A DNA stretch of 64,000 nt from the NCBI RefSeq assembly GCF_001422545.1, contig NZ_LMLE01000007.1:310001-374000 (forward strand), written 5' to 3'. The notes beneath the pieces were generated by a model. The model had not been told where the DNA came from. It was given only the letters and a program-made list of their open reading frames with translations, and made no database searches. Every line of letters begins with the position of its first letter. The stretch's first letter is position 1. Source of the stretch: Pedobacter sp. Leaf41. Its GTDB lineage: Bacteria > Bacteroidota > Bacteroidia > Sphingobacteriales > Sphingobacteriaceae. The position numbers and the translations under genes are program-made. Of the stretch, positions 26,026-35,821 are shown piece after piece.

Positions 26026-26475
26026 TTGAAAAACGATATCAATATAAAAAACAAAAGAGCTTACTTTGACTATAATTTACTTGATAAATATGTGGCAGGT
26101 ATCGCACTTTTAGGAACAGAAATAAAAGCTATTAGACAAGGTAAAGCCAATATGACGGACGCATTTTGTATGTTCATAGGCGGAATTTTGTATGTCCGAA
26201 ATCTTCATGTTTCTGAATATAGCCATAGCTCTTTTTATCATCATGATATAAAAAGGGATCGAGCATTGCTACTTCAGAAAAAAGAAATCAGAAAACTTCG
26301 TCTTAAGGGTGAAGAAAAGGGTTATACCATAGTGCCTTTAAGGATTTTCATTAACGAAAGAGGTTTCGCTAAAATGGAAATTGCATTGGCGCAAGGTAAA
26401 AAGGAATTTGATAAACGTGATAGCATTAAGGATAGAGATACTAAACGTGAGTTAGATAGAGCATTGAAGAGATAA
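26026..26475 (+). CDS. smpB: SsrA-binding protein SmpB
   Basis: Binds tmRNA and brings it to stalled ribosomes in trans-translation. The 149-residue protein begins (L/M)KNDINIKNKRAYFDYNLLDKYVAG with the conserved N-terminal strand, then LGTEIKAIRQGKANMTDAFC and IKRDRALLLQKKEIRKL, and ends in the basic flexible tail KKEFDKRDSIKDRDTKRELDR typical of SmpB. No ATG precedes the conserved start; a TTG at 26026 is the best candidate (a TTG at 25960 overlaps the promoter). Confidence 0.92.
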   Translation: MKNDINIKNKRAYFDYNLLDKYVAGIALLGTEIKAIRQGKANMTDAFCMFIGGILYVRNLHVSEYSHSSFYHHDIKRDRALLLQKKEIRKLRLKGEEKGYTIVPLRIFINERGFAKMEIALAQGKKEFDKRDSIKDRDTKRELDRALKR

Positions 26476-26477
26476 CT

Positions 26478-26535
26478 GAGTTAGGAGTTTAGGGTTTGTA
26501 GTTTTGAGTACTCCGAACTCTCAACTCATCACTCG
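26478..26535. repeat. GAGTT-type imperfect inverted repeat
   Basis: Arms with repeating GAGTT (left, GAGTTAGGAGTT) and AACTC (right, AACTCTCAACTC) pair around AGTACT. It separates convergent smpB and pcm and resembles the element at 11767-11853. Confidence 0.45.
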
Positions 26536-26543
26536 CAGCTTGT

Positions 26544-27200
26544 TTACCATGCTTGATCGCCAACCAAAGGCACAAATCTAAACGTATCTAATGTTATTTT
26601 ATCGTAATCGGTGTCACTTACTCTAATAACGGTAACCATTTTTTGCGTGCTTTCATCTCCAACGGGAATAACCAAAATACCTCCAATTTTTAATTGTTTC
26701 AATAAAATTTCTGGAACAAGTGGGGCACCAGCGGTAACAATTATTTTATCGTAAGGAGCATGTTTTGCAATTCCCTTTGAACCATCTCCACAGTAAAATG
26801 TGGGTCTGTAGCCCATACCAGGCAATACCTGAATCGTTCTGTTGTAAATATTCTCTTGTCTTTCGATGGTAAAAACATTTGCACCAAGTTCCATTAAAAT
26901 GCAAGTCTGGTATCCGGAACCTGTTCCAATCTCTAAAACTTTATCACCCTTCTTAATGTGTAGTAACTCACTTTGATAGGCAACAGTGTAGGGTTGCGAA
27001 ATGGTCTGTCCATCACCGATTGGGAAGGCGATATCTTTGTAAGCCTGATTCCAAAAAGTCTCATCGAAAAAGAAATGACGTGGTACTTTGCCAATTGCTT
27101 TTAGTACGTTTTCATCTTCAATTCCGCGAGATTTTAGGAGTTCAACCAACTTCTTTCTCGCACCACGCTCTCGGTAATTATCAACAAATTTATAGGCCAT
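26544..27200 (-). CDS. pcm: Protein-L-isoaspartate O-methyltransferase
   Basis: Repairs isoaspartyl residues by methylating them with SAM. The 218-residue protein has the family motif GDGQTISQPYTVAYQSELL and the SAM site DKVLEIGTGSGYQTCIL, followed by YDKIIVTAGAPLVPEIL. Position and length are standard. It converges on smpB and has no operon partner in view. Confidence 0.95.
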   Translation of the reverse strand: MAYKFVDNYRERGARKKLVELLKSRGIEDENVLKAIGKVPRHFFFDETFWNQAYKDIAFPIGDGQTISQPYTVAYQSELLHIKKGDKVLEIGTGSGYQTCILMELGANVFTIERQENIYNRTIQVLPGMGYRPTFYCGDGSKGIAKHAPYDKIIVTAGAPLVPEILLKQLKIGGILVIPVGDESTQKMVTVIRVSDTDYDKITLDTFRFVPLVGDQAW

Positions 27201-27310
27201 GAAGTCTCAAAATTAGCTTTTTAAAGCGGTGATACAAGATAAAGAAATCAACATTAATATAACTTACAGTAAATCAAAATAATGGGATTTTCGTTAGTGT
27301 AAAACATTAA

Positions 27311-27342
27311 TTGTGTGTATTAAGGAATTATTTCTACTTTTG
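27311..27342 (+). promoter_or_regulatory. Promoter of the outer-membrane barrel gene
   Basis: TTG (27311-27313), 21 bases, TACTTTTG (27335-27342): a good consensus promoter about 35 bases before the ATG at 27380. Confidence 0.65.
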
Positions 27343-27379
27343 AAGACTTATATAAATTACCTCAACTGTCTACTCTTAC

Positions 27380-28066
27380 ATGAAAAAAGGACTAATAAGC
27401 ATATTCATATTATGCACTTGCATCACATTTAATATACTTGCACAAACTAGTGCTGATTATAATTATTCAATTGCAGCAAGAGGTTTTAGCCTCATGCAAC
27501 TACCGAAAATATTGAATCAAACAAATACCCAGGATTATACAAAGATGTATGGTAATGGGGTGATTTTGAAGTTCAACGACAACCAGATAAGTTATCGAAT
27601 CAGTGGAAATTATTTCCGCAATAATGATGTGCGATTTCAAAACACTTGCGAAACCTGTGAAATGGCTAGCGGAAAAGTAACAGATTACTCTTTTAAGATT
27701 GGTTTTGAAAAAAACTTCAATTACTCAAGAGTTCAACCCTATTTCGCTTTTGATATTGGATATCGCTCTAATAAATTTACAGGTGTTATAGCACCACAAA
27801 ACGCATTGGTTGGCTCAACAAATCAGTCGGCTGATGCGAGTAAGAATGGTCTGGTAATGTCTCCAACATTAGGCTTCAAAATCAACATCATTCCAAACTT
27901 ATCAATATTTGCAGAAAGCAGCCTGGATTTCAACTATTCGTATGAAAAGCAAGATATTACACAGCCGAATCTTACTGCCAGAACTGTAAATACGTATAAC
28001 AAATGGGAGTTTTTATTAAACCCCGTTTCTGCAGGTATTCAATTTAATTTCAATAGCAAAAATTAA
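27380..28066 (+). CDS. Outer-membrane beta-barrel-type protein
   Basis: A 228-residue secreted protein. A signal peptide (MKKGLISIFILCTCITFNILAQ) is followed by amphipathic strands (YSFKIGFEKNFNYSRVQPYF, IIPNLSIFAESSLDFNYS) and the last residues form a short strand (SAGIQFNFNS), consistent with a small barrel. A CETCEM motif lies near residue 92. Function unknown. It overlaps priA by four bases in convergent orientation. Confidence 0.7.
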   Translation: MKKGLISIFILCTCITFNILAQTSADYNYSIAARGFSLMQLPKILNQTNTQDYTKMYGNGVILKFNDNQISYRISGNYFRNNDVRFQNTCETCEMASGKVTDYSFKIGFEKNFNYSRVQPYFAFDIGYRSNKFTGVIAPQNALVGSTNQSADASKNGLVMSPTLGFKINIIPNLSIFAESSLDFNYSYEKQDITQPNLTARTVNTYNKWEFLLNPVSAGIQFNFNSKN

Positions 28067-30543
28067 TACGGATCTACATCAATTTGGGTAAAAACGCCTT
28101 TAAAATCTTTAGTGGCATTGAATTGTGTTAGTGTTTCTCGAAGTGCATCTTTAACTTTTTGAATGGCGGTATGCTTGTCGGCTTTAATGATAATTTGTTT
28201 GATGTACAGATTACGTACACGGCTGATTAATGGCTGCTCCGGCCCCAATACACGTTTACCGAATTTAGCTTTAAGAATATTTGCCAATGTAAGTGCTGCA
28301 TGATCTAATATATGAGAATCTTTATTTTTGACGTAAAGAAATATCATCCGAGAAAATGGCGGATACAGAAATTTTTCACGTTCTGCTATTTCATCATTGT
28401 ACATGCCTTCATAATCGTTATTAACAACTTGTTTAATAATCCTATTATCAGCATCATAAGTTTGAATGCAAACATTTCCTTGGTCAGCTCGTCTCCCAGC
28501 CCTTCCTGCAACCTGCGCTAACAGTTGAAAACTTCGTTCATAAGCCCTAAAATCGGGATAACCCAAAAGTGTATCTGCATTAATAACGCCAATCAAATTT
28601 AAGTTATCGAAATCTAAGCCTTTAGCAACCATCTGCGTACCGATCAGAATATCCGTTTTCTTTTCCTGGAAATCAGTTAAGATTTGTTGCAAACCATTTT
28701 TTGTCCGGGTGCTGTCCATATCCAAACGGGCAATAGTGATATCTGGATATAGTAATTTTAGCTCCTCTTCGATACGCTCCGTTCCAAAGCCTTTCTGCTC
28801 TACATGAACAGAGCCACATGCTGGACAAATATTAACGCTGCTTTGTTGAAAACCGCAATAGTGGCAATGCAGTTTACCACTACTTTTATGATAGGTTAAG
28901 CTTACATCGCAATTCACACATTTTGGAGTATAGCCACAAGTAGCACAAATTAAAATGGTTGCATAGCCTCTTCGATTTTGAAAAAGAACAACTTGCTCCT
29001 TTTTTGACAAGGCAAGATCAATATCTTTAATTAACACGCTAGAGAAATACGAAACCATGGTTTTCCGCTTGGTTTCCTCCGCGATACTGACCACTTGTTG
29101 GTTCGGTAATTGCACACCGCCAAAGCGCTCTTTCATCTCAACTAACCCATATTTTCCTTGCAGCGCATTATAGTAACTTTCTAGTGATGGAGTTGCAGAA
29201 CCCAAAATAACCTTCGCCTGATGCAAATGAGCAAGATAAATGGAGGCATCTCTCGCTTGATATCTAGGAGCGGGATCATATTGTTTGTAAGATGGCTCAT
29301 GTTCTTCATCTACCACAATTAATTTTAAGTGTTGAAATGGTAGAAATACGGCTGACCTTGCCCCAAGTATTACCTTATAAGCGCCTGTTCTTACCTTATT
29401 CCAAATTTCAACCCTCTCGCTATTATTAAATTTGGAATGATAAACTCCAATTGCATTTCCAAAATAACGTTTAATGCGTTCAACAATTTGAGTAGTTAAA
29501 GCTATTTCTGGTAATAAAAAAAGAACTTGCCCATCAGTGTTTTGAATAATTTCTTCAATTAATTTAATATAAACCTGTGTTTTACCAGAAGCAGTTACTC
29601 CGTGAAGTAAAACAACATCCTTTTCTTCGAATGATTGATTGATCAGATTTAAAGCGGTCTGTTGTCCGGTATTTAATTGAAAATTAACACTAAATTCTTC
29701 ATCATGATTAGCTAACCTGCTTACAGGACGTTTCATCACCTTAAAAATCTCTTTATCCGTTAGTGATTTTAAAGCACTTACACCACAGTTGCTCTCTTCT
29801 AAAAGCTGTTCTTTAGAGATGGGAAGATTTAATTTTTGCAGTTTCAGATAGGCAAGCAACGCATCAAGTTGTTTTGGTGCTTTCTCCAGAACGTTAAAAA
29901 GTTCCTTTAAATTTTCTTCATCAGTATAGAAATCATTTAAAGTCACGAACGATTTCAAAAGAGGTTTGTACTTTTGCACCACTTCCTCTGCAACTAGAAT
30001 CAGCTCTTTTTCTAATAAATGATTGATGATTGGATAAATTGTTTTTTGACCTAACAATTTTGAAACATCATTTACTGTCAGTTTTTCTTGCTTTTTTAGC
30101 GCTGAAATAATTATCTCCTCTTTTTCGGTAAGTACAATCTCATCCGTAAAATCATCGCGAAGAACGAGTATGGTTTCGCTGGCAAGTTTCAAACTAGCGG
30201 GTAACGCCGCAGACATCACATCTCCTTCATTACACATATAGTAATTCGTCATCCAACTCCAGAACTTTAATTGGGTGGGGGTTACCACCGGCTCACTGTC
30301 AATTATATCGATAATATATTTCGCCTCATAAACTCCAGGAGGATTCTTAGAAATGGCACTAATTAAAGCAGTGTAGATTTTATGCTTACCAAATTGAACA
30401 ACAACTCTTTTCCCAATCGCAACCTGATCATTTAAATCAAATGGTACCCTATAGGTATAGTTTATTGCCAAAGACAAAGGCAAGATAACTTCGACAAAAA
30501 GTGTTTCTCTTTCAGCAAAAATATCGTTTCCAAAGCTATCCAT
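28063..30543 (-). CDS. priA: Primosomal protein N' (replication restart helicase)
   Basis: PriA reloads the replicative helicase at collapsed forks. The 826-residue protein has an N-terminal fork-binding domain, the Walker A motif LLHGVTASGKTQVYIKL, DEEH in VVDEEHEPSYKQYDPAPRYQ, the zinc-binding insertion with eight cysteines (CATCGYTPKCVNCDVS, CHYCGF, CPACGS) and the helicase C-terminal GTQMVAKGLDFDNL. Overlap of one base (TAATG) with the DUF423 gene implies co-translation. Confidence 0.97.
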   Translation of the reverse strand: MDSFGNDIFAERETLFVEVILPLSLAINYTYRVPFDLNDQVAIGKRVVVQFGKHKIYTALISAISKNPPGVYEAKYIIDIIDSEPVVTPTQLKFWSWMTNYYMCNEGDVMSAALPASLKLASETILVLRDDFTDEIVLTEKEEIIISALKKQEKLTVNDVSKLLGQKTIYPIINHLLEKELILVAEEVVQKYKPLLKSFVTLNDFYTDEENLKELFNVLEKAPKQLDALLAYLKLQKLNLPISKEQLLEESNCGVSALKSLTDKEIFKVMKRPVSRLANHDEEFSVNFQLNTGQQTALNLINQSFEEKDVVLLHGVTASGKTQVYIKLIEEIIQNTDGQVLFLLPEIALTTQIVERIKRYFGNAIGVYHSKFNNSERVEIWNKVRTGAYKVILGARSAVFLPFQHLKLIVVDEEHEPSYKQYDPAPRYQARDASIYLAHLHQAKVILGSATPSLESYYNALQGKYGLVEMKERFGGVQLPNQQVVSIAEETKRKTMVSYFSSVLIKDIDLALSKKEQVVLFQNRRGYATILICATCGYTPKCVNCDVSLTYHKSSGKLHCHYCGFQQSSVNICPACGSVHVEQKGFGTERIEEELKLLYPDITIARLDMDSTRTKNGLQQILTDFQEKKTDILIGTQMVAKGLDFDNLNLIGVINADTLLGYPDFRAYERSFQLLAQVAGRAGRRADQGNVCIQTYDADNRIIKQVVNNDYEGMYNDEIAEREKFLYPPFSRMIFLYVKNKDSHILDHAALTLANILKAKFGKRVLGPEQPLISRVRNLYIKQIIIKADKHTAIQKVKDALRETLTQFNATKDFKGVFTQIDVDPY

Positions 30544-30929
30544 TATTTATCCTTAAATGCAGCGAAGAACAGCATTATCCAACCTAAAACAAACAAGAGA
30601 CCACCAATAGGCGTAATTGGACCAATTAGATTGATAAAATCCAACTTTAATATACTTCGGGTTGCCAATAAATACAAAGATCCCGAGAAGAGAACAATTC
30701 CGAATGTAAAGCAGAAATAGGCAATATTAATTAACTTGTTTCTATACCTTGCAAAAGTTGAAAGGTACAAAAGCGCAAAAGTGTGATAAAATTGATATTC
30801 TACCCCTTTCTGCCAAATTTCTATTGAAGGTTGATCTATTACGGCCTTTAAACCATGAGCACCGAAAGCGCCAAGTAAAACAGCCACTACGCCAAAAAAA
30901 GAAGCAGTAAGTATAATTCGTTTATTCAT
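30543..30929 (-). CDS. DUF423 membrane protein (YgdD-like)
   Basis: A 128-residue inner-membrane protein with four helices: ILTASFFGVVAVLLGAFGAH, FYHTFALLYLSTFA, IAYFCFTFGIVLFSGSLYLL and GGLLFVLGWIMLFFAAF. AHGLKA after the first helix and the final cytoplasmic tail are characteristic of the YgdD/DUF423 family. The start at 30929 (MNKRIILT) is favoured over 30947. It precedes priA in one transcript. Function unknown. Confidence 0.88.
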   Translation of the reverse strand: MNKRIILTASFFGVVAVLLGAFGAHGLKAVIDQPSIEIWQKGVEYQFYHTFALLYLSTFARYRNKLINIAYFCFTFGIVLFSGSLYLLATRSILKLDFINLIGPITPIGGLLFVLGWIMLFFAAFKDK

Positions 30930-30999
30930 AGTTATTGCTTGAAGCAATCGCTAAATTAATAAAATGACATAGAACTTCGCTGTAATCAATGTAATAAAT

Positions 31000-31007
31000 T
31001 AAATTTG
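31000..31007 (+). promoter_or_regulatory. -7 box before the 31018 gene
   Basis: TAAATTTG matches TAnnTTTG and ends ten bases before the ATG at 31018. No -33 TTG was seen at the right distance. Confidence 0.45.
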
Positions 31008-31017
31008 TTGCACGCAC

Positions 31018-32586
31018 ATGAAAAAAATTATCATTTTAACTATTGCATTATTTTTTGGTATTGCAGGGATGGCATATCTGTATTTCTCAAAATTGGGCAA
31101 TGAAAATAACGCAAAAGATTTAGCATTGCAATCTGCAACGAATAATGCTGCAATAGTATTTTCATTTCAAAATGATAAGGGATTTTATGAAATTATTCAA
31201 GCGCAAAACCTTATTCAGCAGGTATTAGGCGAAGATAAAATTCAATTGCTGATTCAGCTTAAGGATTTAATTATTAACGATAATGCGCTAAATAAATTTA
31301 TTCAAGATCAATATATTTATGTTAGCGTACTTCCAGACACCAATAAAAACCTAAATTTTTTAATTACTGTTCAACTTAAGGCAGATGAAGACCTAAATAA
31401 ATTTAATCAGGTAATCAAATCAAAAAACTATATTACCCCATTACAGAACGGGCAATATTCCTTGAAGCTTCAAGATAGTGTTTCTGCTTACGCAAATCTC
31501 AATGATAGAGTAATAACCCTGTCAACCTCGCTAAAACTTATTAACGATGCTGCTATTCGATTAGCTGAAAATCCTTTCACTGATTATATAAAAGAGAATA
31601 ATGCTGTTAGCAGAAGTGCCCTGGCACAAATCTATATCAACTATAATCATGTACCACTTGTGCTAAAGAACATTTTGGTTGGTAAATTAAATGGAAGTAT
31701 TGAAGTTTTAAACAGGCAAAATGCATTTGCCTCTTTAAGTTATAATTTTAGCAAAGAGCGTATTCTTTTTAACGGCAGCACTACGTTAAAAGATGATTCT
31801 AGCTACCTCAAATTATTTGAACAAAGCGCAGCACAGGTTACAAATATTCAAAATATCTTACCTGATAACACGGCAAATTATGCGATCTACGCATTTGATG
31901 ATTATAAAACCTGGTTTAAAAGCCTGAAGACTATACGGATTAAAGCCAATCAAATTACACAGGCAGACCAAACGATTAGTTCAATCAAAAATGATTATAG
32001 AACAGATTTAAATTTAATATTTCCATTGTATGCTAAAAATCAATTTGCAACATTTCAATTAAGCACCAGTGAAAAACTGGGAGCGATACAACTTACTAAT
32101 GGAGAGAAAGTGAAACAATTATTATTTGACGTAAGTACAGATTACAGTGATGAAATTAAAGTTTTTAAGTCTGCAAACATTCTTCAAGTATACTTTGGAG
32201 AGGCTTTTAAAAATTTTAGCAAACCATTTTATGCCATCATAGATAATTATTTAATTGTGGCTAACAATGCAAGTACAGTAGCATCCTTTTTAATCAGTTA
32301 TAAAAACAATAGGTTAATGATCCAAAATCCTATTTACATGGATGCCATGAATCAAATCGCTACTACTTCAAATATCAGCTATTATGTTGATCTTCGAAAA
32401 TCTCAGAATATTTTGAGAGATAATCTTTCATCAAAATACTACAAACATTTTATGGCAGATAGTGGCCTGAAAACCTTTGATACTTTCTGCTACCAACTGA
32501 TAGCCGATAAGAATAAATTCATCTCTAATGTACTATTAAACAAATATGTACAACAACCAATACCAGATTCGCTAAGTATCCGTTAA
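31018..32586 (+). CDS. Membrane-anchored periplasmic protein of unknown function
   Basis: A 522-residue protein with one N-terminal membrane helix (ILTIALFFGIAGMAYLYF), no lipobox, and a large extracytoplasmic part with alternating polar and hydrophobic strands. The pattern resembles proteins annotated DUF3352, but I cannot confirm it. The next gene is an outer-membrane protein 31 bases away, so the pair may form one envelope unit. No catalytic motif is visible. Confidence 0.75.
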   Translation: MKKIIILTIALFFGIAGMAYLYFSKLGNENNAKDLALQSATNNAAIVFSFQNDKGFYEIIQAQNLIQQVLGEDKIQLLIQLKDLIINDNALNKFIQDQYIYVSVLPDTNKNLNFLITVQLKADEDLNKFNQVIKSKNYITPLQNGQYSLKLQDSVSAYANLNDRVITLSTSLKLINDAAIRLAENPFTDYIKENNAVSRSALAQIYINYNHVPLVLKNILVGKLNGSIEVLNRQNAFASLSYNFSKERILFNGSTTLKDDSSYLKLFEQSAAQVTNIQNILPDNTANYAIYAFDDYKTWFKSLKTIRIKANQITQADQTISSIKNDYRTDLNLIFPLYAKNQFATFQLSTSEKLGAIQLTNGEKVKQLLFDVSTDYSDEIKVFKSANILQVYFGEAFKNFSKPFYAIIDNYLIVANNASTVASFLISYKNNRLMIQNPIYMDAMNQIATTSNISYYVDLRKSQNILRDNLSSKYYKHFMADSGLKTFDTFCYQLIADKNKFISNVLLNKYVQQPIPDSLSIR

Positions 32587-32617
32587 TAAGAAAAACAGCC
32601 TAAAAACCAATAGATTT

Positions 32618-34030
32618 ATGAAGAAACTTTTACTTGCTTTACTTATAGTTGCTAGTTTTAAGGTTGCAAAAGCTCAGCAATACGCCCTTTTTGGCACGAG
32701 AACTATGTTCGATGCTTTTGAGAATCCTTCTCAGAAATCGTTCACATTAGATTCCTCTCGCAAATTCTCCTCTAATTTTTTCTTGCCCTATTTTGGCATT
32801 AACGCTGCAAACAAGGGTGAAGCAAACAACGTAATCAGGAGACTTGCTCAAACCGGATATCTCGATACGGAGGGCTTACCCCTATTGAATGGGGATGTAA
32901 ACCACTTCTACCAAAACAGCAATATTTATGTTGCCACTTTTAGGTTGTTTCATTCATACAAATACCAAAAAGAAATTGGTCTTGCGTGGCAAATTCGTTC
33001 TGATGCGCAAATTGACTACACCAATGAAACTCTTGCAATTTTTGATTCTCCCAATAAATTTCCAATCAATACTCCGTTACGTGGAATTTTCAATTCATCC
33101 GGATATCAACAATCCTATCATCAATTTAGTATAAGCTACCGCGAAAATTACAATAAGCGATTAGCGTTTGGTTTAAAAGCCAGCTTATTAAGCGGTATTT
33201 TATACAATAAAATCGATATCACTGATTCGTACTTATATTCAGACCCAGAATCAAATACCCTCAATTTAGGGTTGGCAGCCAACTATAGAAGTAATTTTAC
33301 AGAGGGAAGAGAACTCAGAAAAAAAACATTGCTTCCATTCAAAAATCCTGGATTATCGTTAAGCTTTGGAACGAATTATACCACAAAAAAAGGTTTACTG
33401 TTGATGGCAAATATTAAAGATTTGGGTTTCATTTGGTGGAGAAAAAGTACTCAGGAAACAATCGTCAACTCATCGAATATTACGATAAATACTTTCGCAA
33501 ATCGAAACAACATTAATAATAGCATTACCGATATATTTACTGAAGCTCAGGAAAGCAAGAAATTCCTTGCACCAACAAATGCAAAGATTGATCTATATGT
33601 TTCAAAAATATATGGCTTCTACAAACCTTCGTTTATTGTGTCGAAAAATCTTTTTTACAAGGGTGGGGATATTGCTTTGGTTAACAGCTTTAATTATAAA
33701 AATTTCTCCGGAAGTATTACTCCGCTTTACAACCTTAACAATATTTTTATGGTTGGTTTACAAGGTAAATATCAAACGCCAAACTTCGAAATTTTCCTTG
33801 GATCAGACAATTTAGTTTCTACTGCCTATACCACTAAGGGCATAATATCCAGCAATGGAAGTACCGGATCTGCTACTAACGGAGTCGGCGCTTCAGTATA
33901 TATGGGTATAGGGATTAAATTTGGAAATGTTGTCAATCACCCGCAGTTTAGTGATGTGATGCCTGGTATAAATGACAATGAAGGGGGCAGTTTCTTTAAA
34001 AATCTATTTTCAATTTTTAAACGGAAATAA
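32618..34030 (+). CDS. Outer-membrane beta-barrel protein (DUF5723-like)
   Basis: A 470-residue exported protein: signal peptide MKKLLLALLIVASFKVAKA, then ALFGTRTMFDAFENPSQK, typical of the DUF5723/PorV-like group, many amphipathic strands (RLAFGLKASLLSGILYNKID, GLLLMANIKDLGFIWW) and a C-terminal GVGASVYMGIGIKFGN strand followed by a short polar tail. It is probably an outer-membrane barrel. It is 31 bases after the previous gene and probably cotranscribed. Function unknown. Confidence 0.75.
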   Translation: MKKLLLALLIVASFKVAKAQQYALFGTRTMFDAFENPSQKSFTLDSSRKFSSNFFLPYFGINAANKGEANNVIRRLAQTGYLDTEGLPLLNGDVNHFYQNSNIYVATFRLFHSYKYQKEIGLAWQIRSDAQIDYTNETLAIFDSPNKFPINTPLRGIFNSSGYQQSYHQFSISYRENYNKRLAFGLKASLLSGILYNKIDITDSYLYSDPESNTLNLGLAANYRSNFTEGRELRKKTLLPFKNPGLSLSFGTNYTTKKGLLLMANIKDLGFIWWRKSTQETIVNSSNITINTFANRNNINNSITDIFTEAQESKKFLAPTNAKIDLYVSKIYGFYKPSFIVSKNLFYKGGDIALVNSFNYKNFSGSITPLYNLNNIFMVGLQGKYQTPNFEIFLGSDNLVSTAYTTKGIISSNGSTGSATNGVGASVYMGIGIKFGNVVNHPQFSDVMPGINDNEGGSFFKNLFSIFKRK

Positions 34031-34031
34031 C

Positions 34032-34718
34032 CTAAACTTTCTTTTTTGGTTGGGTAACTACGAAATCTTTTAAATAAAAAGGTTCGAAATAGGCTAGATC
34101 TTCAAAATCTTGCACTTGAAATGCCTTGTATGCTAAAGCTGAAATATACTTTGCGGAGTTAAAATTATTATAGTTGAAAAACGCATTTTGGTGATTTAGA
34201 GTTTCCTTACATTTTGCAGCTCCATCTCCTAAAAAAGTGATTTCATTTTTCTGGAGCAATTCCGAATAACTATTTTCATCGATTATTTTGGCAGAGGTTG
34301 ACTCCAAGACACTCAAATTGCTATCAAAAACAGCACTATAAACCTCCATTCTTCGGGCGTCAATCATAGGGCAAATTAGTCCAGCGTATATCGGGGTTTC
34401 AGTCATAAAACCATTGGCCATCATTTCTAGCGTTTCAACAGCAATCAATGGCTTTTCTAATGCATAACAGAGTCCCTTTGCTGTAGATACGCCTATCCTC
34501 AAGCCCGTATAAGATCCTGGCCCTTTGCTAACCGCAATGGCGTCTAAATCATTGTAAGTGACGTGAGAAGACTTAATCACCTCATCAATAAATAAAGTAA
34601 GATTACTGGCGTGCAAGTTTTGACCAATCTCTTCTTTGGTATAAACTGTTTCCCCGTCAATTGATAAAGCTACCGAACAAACCTGTGTAGCTGTTTCTAT
34701 TTGAAGTATTTTAGCCAT
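34032..34718 (-). CDS. tsaB: tRNA threonylcarbamoyladenosine biosynthesis protein TsaB
   Basis: TsaB partners with TsaD and TsaE in forming t6A37 in tRNAs that read ANN codons. The 228-residue protein has the N-terminal ASKHA-type half: ILQIETATQVCSVALSIDG, QNLHASNLTLFIDEVI and the diagnostic VSKGPGSYTGLRIGVSTAKG. The C-terminal half is diverged as in other TsaB. It is the distal member of the minus-strand run from rpmH. Confidence 0.95.
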   Translation of the reverse strand: MAKILQIETATQVCSVALSIDGETVYTKEEIGQNLHASNLTLFIDEVIKSSHVTYNDLDAIAVSKGPGSYTGLRIGVSTAKGLCYALEKPLIAVETLEMMANGFMTETPIYAGLICPMIDARRMEVYSAVFDSNLSVLESTSAKIIDENSYSELLQKNEITFLGDGAAKCKETLNHQNAFFNYNNFNSAKYISALAYKAFQVQDFEDLAYFEPFYLKDFVVTQPKKKV

Positions 34719-34850
34719 TTTACTTGAGTTATGCGTTTATAATTATTTTGCCCCGAAGTTTAATAAGTTGACTGTTTTGTTCTGCATCAAAATCCACGAC
34801 GCTCAATAATTTTTGTATCCATACTTGTAACTCGCAACTGATAACTAAAA

Positions 34851-35081
34851 TTATGGAACAGGGTCGTGACCATGTGCGCCCCATGGATGGCAGCGACCTA
34901 TACGCTTCAAGGCCATCCATCCACCTTTAAATGGGCCAAATTTCCGAATAGCTTCAATTCCATATTGCGAGCAAGTTGGGGTAAACCTACAATTTGCGCC
35001 AAGCATAGGCGAAATGGCATATTGGTAAATCCTTATCAACCCTAAAAAAAGCGAAGCAAATATCTTATTAATGAACTTCAT
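34851..35081 (-). CDS. yidD: Membrane protein insertion efficiency factor YidD
   Basis: Small 76-residue membrane-associated protein that aids YidC-dependent insertion. It has the family core [27 protein letters not shown] with the CRFTPTCS motif and the CHPWG element near the end. It overlaps the 3' end of rnpA by 14 bases, as is usual in the rpmH-rnpA-yidD cluster. Confidence 0.95.
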   Translation of the reverse strand: MKFINKIFASLFLGLIRIYQYAISPMLGANCRFTPTCSQYGIEAIRKFGPFKGGWMALKRIGRCHPWGAHGHDPVP

Positions 35082-35463
35082 TTGGCTGAATTAAAGTTTT
35101 AAAGCGCTTAAAAGTTGACACCAATTTTTTTTGAATAAAAGTAAATTCATACTTCTCTTTCCCCACAAATTGGATGGAAAAAAGCAATAATCCTCTATCA
35201 TCAGGTAATTGACTATAAAACTCTTCTTGTTTATTTAGGCGGTAAGCTTCGCGAATGCGGCGCTTGAGCAGGTTGCGATCTACAGCTCGTTTATATCTCT
35301 TTTTAGGAACATTAATGACCACCTGAGCCGGAACATGAGCAGCTTCATTAATAAACAGGTAAGAAATACGAAAAGGATATAATAAAAAAGAAGAACCGTT
35401 TTTAAACAGCAGATCTAAATGTTTTCTGCTGCATAACCGTTCTTCTTTTCTGAATGTGTACAT
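35068..35463 (-). CDS. rnpA: Ribonuclease P protein component
   Basis: Protein subunit of RNase P, which matures tRNA 5' ends with the RnpB RNA. The 131-residue protein starts at [20 protein letters not shown] and holds the RNR signature [19 protein letters not shown]. The start at 35463 fits the domain; the longer frame to 35526 would enter the rpmH spacer. It lies 66 bases after rpmH and overlaps yidD by 14 bases. The rnpB RNA was not found in this window. Confidence 0.94.
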   Translation of the reverse strand: MYTFRKEERLCSRKHLDLLFKNGSSFLLYPFRISYLFINEAAHVPAQVVINVPKKRYKRAVDRNLLKRRIREAYRLNKQEEFYSQLPDDRGLLLFSIQFVGKEKYEFTFIQKKLVSTFKRFKTLIQPNEVH

Positions 35464-35529
35464 ATATTTTGATTGATAATTGCAGATTTTGATCTGCCGA
35501 TTCCGATTAATCGGAAAAGCAATCAAAAA

Positions 35530-35688
35530 TTATGCTTTATGCTTGCGTTCGTCAGAAACTGTTAATCTTTTTCTTCCTTTAGCACGACGTGATGCTAATA
35601 CTCGTCTGCCGTTAGCTGTTGCCATTCTTTCGCGGAAGCCGTGTTTGTTTCTTCTCTTTCTTTGCGAAGGTTGGTATGTTCTTTTCAT
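35530..35688 (-). CDS. rpmH: 50S ribosomal protein L34
   Basis: A 52-residue, Arg/Lys-rich protein: [20 protein letters not shown], followed by [20 protein letters not shown], the highly conserved L34 core, and a short tail [12 protein letters not shown]. It is the first gene of the rpmH-rnpA-yidD set and has a consensus promoter upstream (35730-35760). Confidence 0.97.
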   Translation of the reverse strand: MKRTYQPSQRKRRNKHGFRERMATANGRRVLASRRAKGRKRLTVSDERKHKA

Positions 35689-35729
35689 GACTGTATATTA
35701 TCTTATTATAATTTCAAAATTAAGAGGTG

Positions 35730-35760
35730 CAAATATAAAGCGATTTCTCTATAAATGCAA
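35730..35760 (-). promoter_or_regulatory. Promoter of rpmH
   Basis: On the minus strand TTG (35758-35760), 20 bases, TATATTTG (35730-35737). Consensus spacing and boxes, about 45 bases before the rpmH ATG. Confidence 0.8.
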
Positions 35761-35821
35761 GTCTGTTTAGTTTTATTTTTTATTTGAAAAGCAAATGTAG
35801 TAATTCTTTTTAAAATTCAGT

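Noticed and set aside
34729..34920. 63-residue minus-strand frame
   Set aside because: It overlaps yidD in another frame and has no start context or composition of a gene.
34851..35760. Replication origin near rpmH/rnpA
   Set aside because: The rpmH-rnpA-yidD cluster often lies near oriC in other bacteria, but no dnaA gene and no cluster of TTATCCACA-type boxes was seen.
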